A DNA stretch of 47,120 bases from Trueperaceae bacterium (GTDB lineage: Bacteria; Deinococcota; Deinococci; Deinococcales; Trueperaceae), in contig JAGQHN010000029.1 in assembly GCA_020431825.1 (NCBI GenBank), positions 1 through 47,120 on the forward strand, written 5' to 3'. Within the stretch, counting starts at the first letter, position 1, and each line of letters begins with the position of its first letter. A program made the translations under genes and the position numbers. The notes beneath the pieces are model-generated. The model did no database searches and was not told the origin of the DNA. It saw only the letters and a list, made by a program, of their open reading frames with translations. This document shows, one piece after another, positions 40,863 through 47,120 of the stretch.

Positions 40863-42026
40863 ATGAGCCTGGATACTGCATATCTGCTGACCCTCGTTAA
40901 ACAAACTATAGAAATTGATTCAATTACGCCACATGAAGAGACGCTGGCAGCCTTTTTTGCTGACGAAATACGTAAACTGGGCATAGATCCCCAGTGGCAC
41001 GAAGTTGCTCCGGGCAGACCTAATGTTTATTCCAAAGCCAGGCTTGGCCCGGCTGACGATATGCTACTGTTAACCGGCCACCTCGATACCGTAGATATTG
41101 CTGAAAACTGGGAAACGCCGCCCTTAAAAGCCGTGGAAAAAGACGGCAAGCTTTTTGGGCTGGGTTCCTATGATATGAAGTCAGGTCTGGTCTGTGCCTT
41201 TATGGCCTTTAAGACGCTGCTTGAAGATAAAAGTCTACACAGCAAACTCGGTACCATTGCTTTTGCCGCCACCGTCGATGAAGAAGGCTACGGCTTAGGG
41301 GCCAAGGCACTTTTAGAAACGGAGTACAAAGACAGCACTGGCATAATTGTAACCGAACCTTTTTGGGGAAGCGCAGAGCGTCCTTTGCCCATTGGTCTAA
41401 CAGGAAAGGTGCTGTATAAACTCAGTTTTCAGGGCAAGATGTCGCATGGGTTTTACCCTGAGCGAGGGGTAAACGCCGTTGAAGAGGCTGGTAAGCTGTT
41501 GGCTGCCCTTGAGAGCTTGAACCTCTACAATCATGCGCTCTACGGTAAAGGCAACTATTCAACCTTAAAAATTGAAGGTGGCTATAAAGAATATGCGGTA
41601 GTTGTTCCTGAACGCTGTGATGTGATTATTTCACGCTTGACGGTTCCAGGAGAGTCAAAGGAAACAGCCCTCGAGGATATGCAAACGCTACTCAAAACCC
41701 TGGATTTGAAAGCAGAAGTCAGGGTGGAGATACTCGAGCCTTTTTATGACCCCTACCTCCTTGAAAACGAGTCCAGACTTAAGACGAGCTTTGACCGCGC
41801 CTACAAACAAAGCACCGGTCAAGACCCGCACTATGCTTTTCTTAAGGGCATAACCGATGCCAATATTTATGTTACCGAGGGCGGAATCCCTAGCCTAACG
41901 TTTGGACCTAAAGGCAACGGCGCACACGAGTGCAATGAATATGTCGAGCTGGATTCCCTGGTGCCTGTCGCCCAGGTTTTAATAGACGCCTGTATTCACT
42001 ACTTTGACCAAAGTGCAGCAGACTAA
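40863..42026 (+). CDS. M20-family zinc amidohydrolase (ArgE/DapE-like)
   Basis: A 387-residue dinuclear zinc hydrolase. The metal and catalytic motifs are present in order: TGHLDTVD, GLGSYDMKSG (bridging Asp), ATVDEEGYG (catalytic Glu pair), and a terminal His in GNGAHECNEYV. The dimerisation domain lies between (about 180-290, KVLYKLSFQGKMSHGFYPER). Relatives deacylate N-acyl or N-carbamoyl amino acids or cleave dipeptides. As the last gene of the hydantoin-type operon it would suit release of a free amino acid from an N-carbamoyl product, an inference. ATG 40863 is favoured because GGAG lies six nt upstream; ATGs at 40851 and 40860 are in frame. Confidence 0.9.
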   Translation: MSLDTAYLLTLVKQTIEIDSITPHEETLAAFFADEIRKLGIDPQWHEVAPGRPNVYSKARLGPADDMLLLTGHLDTVDIAENWETPPLKAVEKDGKLFGLGSYDMKSGLVCAFMAFKTLLEDKSLHSKLGTIAFAATVDEEGYGLGAKALLETEYKDSTGIIVTEPFWGSAERPLPIGLTGKVLYKLSFQGKMSHGFYPERGVNAVEEAGKLLAALESLNLYNHALYGKGNYSTLKIEGGYKEYAVVVPERCDVIISRLTVPGESKETALEDMQTLLKTLDLKAEVRVEILEPFYDPYLLENESRLKTSFDRAYKQSTGQDPHYAFLKGITDANIYVTEGGIPSLTFGPKGNGAHECNEYVELDSLVPVAQVLIDACIHYFDQSAAD

Positions 42027-42062
42027 AAAACTCATGCCGTTTTAGCGTTGCCGTTAACCCGC

Positions 42063-42575
42063 TTATCCGGATAGCGGGATGCGAAACAGGTCTGCAAAAG
42101 GTCTGGCTTTTATAAGACCAATCTCAGTGACCTGCACCTCGTCAAAAAGGGGCTCGAGCCGAAAGCCCTGCATAAGTCCAGCAATGTTCTCGTCAGGTAC
42201 GCCAAAGGCCAGGGTGCAGTGTGGCACCCACTGACCGGGCACATAGTAAGCCAATGATGACTGATTTATCAGGGATAAATGGCGATGAAACCTTTGATGC
42301 AGTGTCAGCAAGTCCTGACTAACAACCGGAGCCAGAAAAATAACGCCTTCCGTTCCTGGAAAGCTCCCTATGGCGGCAAACTTTAGCCTAAAAGCTGAGG
42401 TTTCTCTGGCAAATGCTGTTAAAAGATGTTTGATATCTTCCTGCTGGCAAGTCTCAAAAACTGCCAGACTGACATGAGGTTGCATGTCCTGCTCAAAACC
42501 AGTTAAACGGTAACTGCTCGCCCTTAGCTTTTGCGTCGCTTCAGCCTCAAAGTATAACTCAACGGCATAGGGCAT
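42063..42575 (-). CDS. 2H phosphoesterase (2'-5' RNA ligase superfamily)
   Basis: A 170-residue protein with the two catalytic H-x-S/T motifs of the 2H superfamily, PHVSLAVF (about residue 33) and PHCTLAFG (about residue 122). Members act on cyclic phosphates at RNA ends or on small nucleotides; this branch (YjcG/LigT-like, stand-alone) is mostly uncharacterised. It lies 9 nt downstream of the nucleotidyltransferase gene on the same strand, so the two probably form an operon that joins nucleotide transfer with phosphodiester cleavage. A near-perfect inverted repeat (CCCGCT 42058-42063 with AGCGGG 42073-42078) covers its stop codon, between it and the convergent M20 gene. Confidence 0.85.
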   Translation of the reverse strand: MPYAVELYFEAEATQKLRASSYRLTGFEQDMQPHVSLAVFETCQQEDIKHLLTAFARETSAFRLKFAAIGSFPGTEGVIFLAPVVSQDLLTLHQRFHRHLSLINQSSLAYYVPGQWVPHCTLAFGVPDENIAGLMQGFRLEPLFDEVQVTEIGLIKARPFADLFRIPLSG

Positions 42576-42584
42576 AATGCTTTT

Positions 42585-43574
42585 CTAAAACTCACTCGCA
42601 AAGGTTTCAATGCGGCTTACAAGCTGGGCTAGCTGCTCACGGCTGATAGGGACAAAGCCAAGAAAGTTCATAAGCGCCTTATTCTCGCTAGCCCACGCCT
42701 CATCATCTAACCTACTCTGTAACGCCTGATCAGCTTCTCCAATAATGGGAATGTAGAGACGATAAACCGTCAGAATACCCGCATCTTCGCCCCACTCAAA
42801 ATCGCTGTCAACCGCATGAATAAAAAACTCGCGGGCGGAATCTCCCCAGCGCCGCGTAAGCTCGAGCACCTCCGTTTTTACTTGCGGCCAGCTCTCATCA
42901 ATTGCCTGACGCACATTGGCAAGCGCAAAAACATCCTGATAAAGCTCATAGAGCGGCATAACATCGTGCCGCTGACAGAGGCTTAGCAGACGACTATCGG
43001 TGCGGCTCTGGCTTCTTGGTAATTCCTCAAAAGACCAGTAGGCCAGAAGAATTAAGCTATTCATGGCTTGGCGCAGCTCTACCAGCGCACTCTTGGGCTT
43101 GCTTGCAGCTATGAGCTGCTGAGCCCGCGTTAGTCTATCTGTAATACCAAGGCGCAAATCCTTTTTACGTTTTTCCAGCACTTCACTGCTAAATAAATAG
43201 GTGTCAAACTGGTCTTTAAATTCGCTAAAGACTCCGCTTGGGTCATAGATGATACGGCACTGCCAGAGTTGAATAGGCCAGAGAGCTACCGGACCTAAGT
43301 CACCTGCCCTGACCTGTACCAACTGCTCTTTAAGCTGAGGCATCATCAGCTGAATGATTTCAACACCGCGGCCCGAATCGACATTAAAGTAAGCCTGGGA
43401 CTCGAGCTTTTGTTCAACAAGAATACCCACTTCAAGATCAGAATGGAGCCACTCCTGCCCTCTAGCCAAACTCCCCCCCATGACAACGCCTAAAATCTCT
43501 GGTCGCTCTGCCAGGCTATGAAGATAAGCCATCGCCCACTTCTGTAAGTCTAACCGCCAGCTTTCATCACTCAT
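42585..43574 (-). CDS. Nucleotidyltransferase-domain protein
   Basis: A 329-residue protein. The N-terminal 110 residues form a pol-beta-type nucleotidyltransferase fold with GGSLARGQEWLHSDLEVGIL, the GS...DxE motif that binds metal (DLE instead of DxD is allowed). The remainder is helical (ALVELRQAMNSLILLAYWSF, WGDSAREFFIHAV) and resembles the substrate/HEPN-like domain of aminoglycoside nucleotidyltransferases and of the minimal NTases. Function and substrate are unknown. Before ATG 43574 is GAGGGAAGG. Operon with the 2H phosphoesterase. Confidence 0.8.
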   Translation of the reverse strand: MSDESWRLDLQKWAMAYLHSLAERPEILGVVMGGSLARGQEWLHSDLEVGILVEQKLESQAYFNVDSGRGVEIIQLMMPQLKEQLVQVRAGDLGPVALWPIQLWQCRIIYDPSGVFSEFKDQFDTYLFSSEVLEKRKKDLRLGITDRLTRAQQLIAASKPKSALVELRQAMNSLILLAYWSFEELPRSQSRTDSRLLSLCQRHDVMPLYELYQDVFALANVRQAIDESWPQVKTEVLELTRRWGDSAREFFIHAVDSDFEWGEDAGILTVYRLYIPIIGEADQALQSRLDDEAWASENKALMNFLGFVPISREQLAQLVSRIETFASEF

Positions 43575-43605
43575 ATTTTGCCTTCCCTCTACTTTTAACG
43601 CTAAG

Positions 43606-43623
43606 TACCAGCATTAGCTGGTA
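43606..43623. promoter_or_regulatory. Perfect palindrome upstream of the nucleotidyltransferase gene
   Basis: TACCAGC (43606-43612), ATTA, GCTGGTA (43617-43623): a perfect 7-bp inverted repeat about 32 nt before the nucleotidyltransferase start (minus strand). It could be an operator or an mRNA hairpin. The region from here to 43768 shows only a weak minus-strand promoter and no gene. Confidence 0.45.
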
Positions 43624-43768
43624 AAGGATAACCATCTTTCAGAATGTTTTTTAGATTGTACGATGATTTTCAATCAACAAGCTTTTTTCTTCAAAAGCTA
43701 GCTCGAGCCTCCCCACTCTCATTCATTTGAATTAAAACACCTCGAGCCCATCGGCAAGTCAAAGCAGC

Positions 43769-43795
43769 AAAAAGTGCCGAGCAAAAACCCGGCAC
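43769..43795 (-). terminator. Intrinsic terminator of the secreted-protein gene
   Basis: GTGCCG (43774-43779) and CGGCAC (43790-43795) form a 6-bp stem. On the minus strand five T follow (A-run 43769-43773). It lies 25 nt past the stop of the gene at 43820. Confidence 0.8.
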
Positions 43796-43819
43796 AGAAA
43801 CGGTTTTAGAGCTTAATGC

Positions 43820-44296
43820 CTAAAGCAGATAAGTCGCGCCAGAAACATTGATGTTTGGTTCAACATCTGGGTAGAAGCTATAAAAGCCTGTTACTACACC
43901 ATCACTATCGGTAAAGATGGCCAGCTCCTTTTCACCACTAGCTGCCGCATATATGTCATTTACGACTTGTCCCAGGGTAATACTTTCACCATCGTTAACA
44001 TCTCTAAGGTAGGTATTGGTGGTACTGGTAACACCCCAGGTATCAAAGATGAGCTCGGTACCATTGATATCTAAAACAATGTAATTGGCATCTACATAAA
44101 GTTTCTTACCAATGCTGGTATCGCTCAAATAGACATCAAAGGTGCTTGAAACTTCGCTGCCACCTTCTGAGGGATTGCCGCTGTAAAAACTAACCGGGAT
44201 ATTACTGTTTTGCGTCAGGCTCAAATTGCTTTGGGCGCTAGCAGCAGAACCTATCAGCAGGACAAGGGCGGATATGAGGGCTAAAACTTTTTTCAT
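43820..44296 (-). CDS. Small secreted protein, unknown
   Basis: A 158-residue protein with a clear signal peptide (MKKVLALISALVLLIGSAAS, cut after SAQ near residue 22). The mature part is acidic, beta-rich and full of Ser/Thr/Gly/Asn (SFYSGNPSEGGSEVSSTFDV, TTNTYLRDVNDGESITLGQV), with no Cys and no membrane anchor. I do not recognise the family. AAGGAGAACAAA precedes the ATG and a good terminator follows, so it is a single, well-formed gene. The composition suits an extracellular or surface protein. Confidence 0.8.
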   Translation of the reverse strand: MKKVLALISALVLLIGSAASAQSNLSLTQNSNIPVSFYSGNPSEGGSEVSSTFDVYLSDTSIGKKLYVDANYIVLDINGTELIFDTWGVTSTTNTYLRDVNDGESITLGQVVNDIYAAASGEKELAIFTDSDGVVTGFYSFYPDVEPNINVSGATYLL

Positions 44297-44492
44297 TTTG
44301 TTCTCCTTTCTTGGCGCTTTTTCTCTTCACAGCGTCAAGTGTCTTTAGTTTGCAATCCCTTGATGGATTTCCTTTTTGACTTTCATTTAGGTTTGGTGGA
44401 GACAAAAGAATACAAGCTAAACGAGCACCTCGAGCCTAAGCCTTACAGAACCTTGATTTACAGACAAAGCCTAAATAGAGGTAAATTTAGGT

Positions 44493-45161
44493 GTGAGCAA
44501 TACCTTGAATCATCCTCGAGTCGCCCAGGTTTTAGCTGATCTATATACTGACGCTGAAGAAAATGACCCCCTTATTCGTAAAACCTTAGCTGGTAAAAAC
44601 TTACGCGAGATAAGTTCTGCCGCCCACTATGAGGCAAGAGCAAACCTCTACATGCCCATTAACCCCGACTTTGGCACGCTTCTTTACTCGCTGGTGCGAA
44701 GCTCGAGTGCCAAAAGCATCGTCGAGTTTGGTACCTCACTCGGTATTTCTACGATTTATCTGGCAGCCGCAGTTCAGGATAATGGTGCGGGTTCGGTTAT
44801 CACCACCGAGTTGGTCGCTGAAAAAGCCAAAACAGCCAGGACAAATCTGGCACAAGCGAGGCTCGAGCATCTGGTTGACTTTCGCATAGGTGATGCTCTT
44901 ACAACTTTAACCGATTCTTTGCCAGAGGCAGTAGATATACTCTTTTTAGACGGAGAGAAAAGTCTCTACCTTGACATTTTGAAGCTTCTGGAACCTAACT
45001 TAAAATCAGGCAGCATGGTGATAAGTGACAATACCGATAAAGAAGGCCTGGAGGCGTTTCTCGGGTACTTACGCGCTCCTCAAAATGGCTATCTTTCAAC
45101 AGCAATATTTACGGATGACGCCGGTGTAAAAAGAAGTCATGAGCTATCAATTCGAATCTAA
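44493..45161 (+). CDS. Class I SAM-dependent O-methyltransferase
   Basis: A 222-residue methyltransferase of the O-methyltransferase_3/24 type. The SAM-binding region has VEFGTSLGISTIYLAAAV (motif I) and VITTELVAEKAKTARTNLAQ (motif II, acidic end). Then come DFRIGDALTTL (motif III) and DILFLDGEKSLYLDIL (motif IV with metal-type Asp residues), as in catechol O-methyltransferases. The substrate is unknown. It starts with GTG 44493 behind GAGGT; spacing is a little long. Single gene; a possible terminator lies at 45189-45215. Confidence 0.88.
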   Translation: MSNTLNHPRVAQVLADLYTDAEENDPLIRKTLAGKNLREISSAAHYEARANLYMPINPDFGTLLYSLVRSSSAKSIVEFGTSLGISTIYLAAAVQDNGAGSVITTELVAEKAKTARTNLAQARLEHLVDFRIGDALTTLTDSLPEAVDILFLDGEKSLYLDILKLLEPNLKSGSMVISDNTDKEGLEAFLGYLRAPQNGYLSTAIFTDDAGVKRSHELSIRI

Positions 45162-45188
45162 CATTTAGTACTCAAAGCAGTACCTTGC

Positions 45189-45215
45189 AGGATAAGGAGG
45201 TCATGATCCTCTTTT
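45189..45215 (+). terminator. Possible terminator of the methyltransferase gene
   Basis: AGGAT (45189-45193) can pair with ATCCT (45206-45210), or GAGG with CCTC a little inside, followed by CTTTT. Short stem, so weak. Confidence 0.35.
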
Positions 45216-45318
45216 AAAATGGCTTGTTTAGAGACTGTTTTTCCTATAAACTGACTGAAGTAACTGCTACGTTTGTCACATCGAGGTTTTAACCTACCTA
45301 GCACGGTAAGCTAGAGTC

Positions 45319-47120
45319 ATGAGTCAACAGGATACGCAAACCACCCTTTTTCAAGCTGTTTCAGAACTGCCAGAAAAACCAAAGACTCCTGAGGCCAATG
45401 GTCATAAGATTGTCATTATTGATGGTCATGCGCTGGCCTTTCGCAGTTACTATGCGATTCGTGAACTGACCAATTCCAAAGGCGTATCTACCAATGCTAT
45501 TTATGGTTTTATCCGTTCACTTTTGCGTATCTTAAAAGAAGAAGGCGAAAATGACGCCACCGTCGTCACCTTCGACGCTCCAGCAAAAACTTTCCGCCAT
45601 GAACAGTTTGAAGACTACAAGGCAGGTCGCGCACCCATGCCCCAGGATCTTCCCTGGCAGATCGACACTATTAAACAAGTGGTGGAATACCTTGGACTTT
45701 ACCAGATTGAGGTAGCTGGCCTGGAAGCCGACGACCTCATTGGCACGATTGCCAAAAAAACCGAAGCACTGGGTTATAAGGTTGAAATTGTTACCAGTGA
45801 CCGCGATTCCTATCAGCTTATCAGTGACCGCATTTGCGTGCGTGGCCTAGATAAAGCAGATCATTTTGGTGCCAAAGAGGTTTTTGAAAAGTACGGTGTC
45901 ACAGTTGAACAGTGGACGGACTATCGCGCCCTCACGGGTGACTCGTCTGATAACATACCGGGTGCAAAAGGGATTGGGCCCAAAAGTGCGCAAAAGCTTT
46001 TAGAAACCTACGGCAGCCTCGACTATATATTGGAACATCTGGACAGCGTAGAGCCTGCAAAATTCGCCGATAAGATTCGGGCATCGCTCGAGGACGTCAA
46101 ATTTTCAAGAGAGCTTTCTCAGATTGTTACGGATGCAAATTTAGAGATTAACCCTGTTTCGTGGGCAGCCAGAGAAATGAATGCCGAACCCCTCGGCGCA
46201 CTGCTCAAGGACCTCGAGTTTGGCTCAATCATGCGAGAACTGGGTCTAGAGGGGGAAGCGCCTAGCTCGAACTACGAAGAAGTTGCCTTTGATGCCGCGC
46301 TGCTTGGGGGGGCTTATGGCTATGTCCTCAGTGATCAAAGCCCCATGCGTGCCAGCCTGACAGAGCTGGCCCTGGCTAAAGACAAAAAAGTGACAAAACT
46401 TGGCAAGCTTTTGCAAAATGAAAGCACGGTAAACGCCTGCGACGCCAAAGCCCTGGTGGTTTATGCGAGAAAACAAGGACTCGAGCTGGAAGCTGGCGAC
46501 GACCCTTTAATCATGGCCTATGTCCTTGACCCCAATACCAATTCGGCAGAGGCTGCGGCGCGGCGCTATGGTGCTGGTGAGTGGAAAACCGATGCCAAAT
46601 CCAGAGCTGAGGTCACCGCAGAACTGTTAAGCGCACTTCCGAAGCAACTCAGTGGGCAGCAAAAAGAACTTTATGAAAAGATTGAAAAACCTTTACAAAA
46701 TGTCCTTGCTGATATGGAATATTGTGGCGTTGAAGTTGATGTCGCCGAGTTAAAGCGCCAGTCTGATGCGCTAGGGCAAGATATGACACGTATTGAAAAC
46801 CGGGTCAGAGAAATTGCTGACAACCCAATTTTAAACCTCAACTCACGCGATCAACTGGCAGACTTAATCTTTGACAAACTGGGCTTGCAGGCTGGCAAGA
46901 AAACCTCCACAGGGAAGCGCTCAACTGCCGTAGGTGCACTCGAGCCCCTGCGCGATCAGCACGAAGTCATCGGGTTAATCTTAGACTACCGCGAAATCGC
47001 CAAGCTCAAAAACACCTACCTTGACCCCTTGCCCAGTCTGCTAAGTGAGCAAACCGGACGCATCCATACCACCTTTAATCAGGCTGTTGTCGCTACCGGA
47101 CGTTTATCCAGTACCAATCC
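45319..47120 (+). CDS. polA: DNA polymerase I, N-terminal two thirds (runs off the window)
   Basis: 600 codons in frame from ATG 45319 to the window end, without a stop. After a short unusual N-terminal tail (about 30 residues), the 5'-3' exonuclease domain follows (IIDGHALAFRSYYAIRE, DYKAGRAPMP, LEADDLIGTIA, TSDRDSYQLI, GDSSDNIPGAKGIGPKSAQK). The middle domain (GAYGYVLSDQSPMRASLTEL) lacks the acidic residues of a working 3'-5' exonuclease and closely follows the inactive one of Thermus Pol I. The polymerase domain begins with LNLNSRDQLADLIFDKLGL and GKRSTAVGALEPLRDQHEV and ends inside motif A (TGRLSSTNP). A -10 box TAAGCT lies six nt before the ATG and no Shine-Dalgarno is present. Best lineage marker in the window. 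Confidence 0.97.
   Translation, partial: MSQQDTQTTLFQAVSELPEKPKTPEANGHKIVIIDGHALAFRSYYAIRELTNSKGVSTNAIYGFIRSLLRILKEEGENDATVVTFDAPAKTFRHEQFEDYKAGRAPMPQDLPWQIDTIKQVVEYLGLYQIEVAGLEADDLIGTIAKKTEALGYKVEIVTSDRDSYQLISDRICVRGLDKADHFGAKEVFEKYGVTVEQWTDYRALTGDSSDNIPGAKGIGPKSAQKLLETYGSLDYILEHLDSVEPAKFADKIRASLEDVKFSRELSQIVTDANLEINPVSWAAREMNAEPLGALLKDLEFGSIMRELGLEGEAPSSNYEEVAFDAALLGGAYGYVLSDQSPMRASLTELALAKDKKVTKLGKLLQNESTVNACDAKALVVYARKQGLELEAGDDPLIMAYVLDPNTNSAEAAARRYGAGEWKTDAKSRAEVTAELLSALPKQLSGQQKELYEKIEKPLQNVLADMEYCGVEVDVAELKRQSDALGQDMTRIENRVREIADNPILNLNSRDQLADLIFDKLGLQAGKKTSTGKRSTAVGALEPLRDQHEVIGLILDYREIAKLKNTYLDPLPSLLSEQTGRIHTTFNQAVVATGRLSSTN

Larger units (their letters stand above)
602..46944. repeat. 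Dispersed over-represented palindrome CTCGAG
   Basis: A line-by-line manual count finds about 93 copies of CTCGAG between these limits; a random hexamer would give about 11-12 in 47 kb (47120/4096). The copies lie in genes on both strands, in several reading frames (as Leu-Glu and as xCT-CGA-Gxx), and in spacers such as 13037, 13817, 43702 and 43741. GC often flanks the core (GCTCGAGC, CTCGAGCC). Codon preference alone does not explain this, because the word persists across frames and outside genes. It behaves like the HIP1 octamer of cyanobacteria. Function unknown; the count may be off by a few. Confidence 0.9.

Noticed and set aside
44339..44539. 66-codon plus-strand frame before the methyltransferase gene
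   Set aside because: No ribosome site, overlaps the methyltransferase start out of frame, no recognisable sequence.
1..47120. tRNA, rRNA, CRISPR array, prophage or replication origin
   Set aside because: No cloverleaf with conserved arms, no rRNA core sequence, no regularly spaced repeat set with unique spacers, no phage genes and no DnaA-box cluster were noticed on reading both strands by eye.

Overview
The window looks like chromosomal DNA of a bacterium in the Deinococcus-Thermus group (Deinococcota), perhaps a moderate-GC relative of Truepera; the lineage is an inference. The best evidence is the partial polA at the right end. Its protein reads along its whole length like Thermus/Deinococcus Pol I, including a degenerate 3'-5' exonuclease region. 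Several genes also have a TANNNT -10 box only 5-9 nt before the start codon, as in the leaderless transcripts common in Deinococcus. By eye GC is close to half. The palindrome CTCGAG occurs about 90 times (about 11-12 expected at random), in genes and spacers throughout.

Layout. 1-336: tail of an IS4-type transposase. 404-3072: TPR-diguanylate cyclase and beta-carbonic anhydrase, both minus strand. 3103-4378: TPP riboswitch and a lone thiamine-binding protein gene. 4386-7808: a large bacterial homologue of phosphorylase kinase alpha/beta and an unlisted 48-residue basic protein. 8031-13037: ribF, then rlmB-type methyltransferase, S9 peptidase and sthA in tight succession. 13099-16745: a TetR regulator with a perfect operator inside its own promoter, then a four-gene operon (8-TM protein, DUF4188 protein, flavodoxin-fold reductase, TPR protein split by a TAG). 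16867-18318: 2TM-like protein, MBL hydrolase, ABA4-like membrane protein, all overlapping.

18437-42026 is the main object: a roughly 24 kb catabolic island built from two divergent transcription units that meet at a regulatory region around 30.2-30.57 kb. Leftward: a complete peptide/opine-type ABC transporter (SBP, two permeases, two ATPases), four DUF917 (S-methyl-thiohydantoin desulfurase family) genes and a short HyuA-type ATPase. Rightward: an XRE-cupin regulator, a full-length HyuA, two HyuB paralogues, a second SBP and two permeases without ATPases, an EthD-like protein and an M20 amidohydrolase. I read it as an import and ring-opening system for hydantoin-like, thiohydantoin-like or lactam compounds: transporters bring substrate in, HyuA/HyuB open the ring with ATP, DUF917 proteins act on a (thio)hydantoin-type intermediate, and the M20 enzyme cleaves a released amide. 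The substrate cannot be told from sequence. A 13-bp palindrome TGAAAT-N-WTTTCA lies in the promoters of the regulator and of the second SBP and is a candidate operator.

42063-47120: a 2H phosphoesterase and a nucleotidyltransferase (minus), a small secreted protein of unknown role (minus), an O-methyltransferase, and polA running off the end. I saw no rRNA, tRNA, CRISPR array, prophage or origin.
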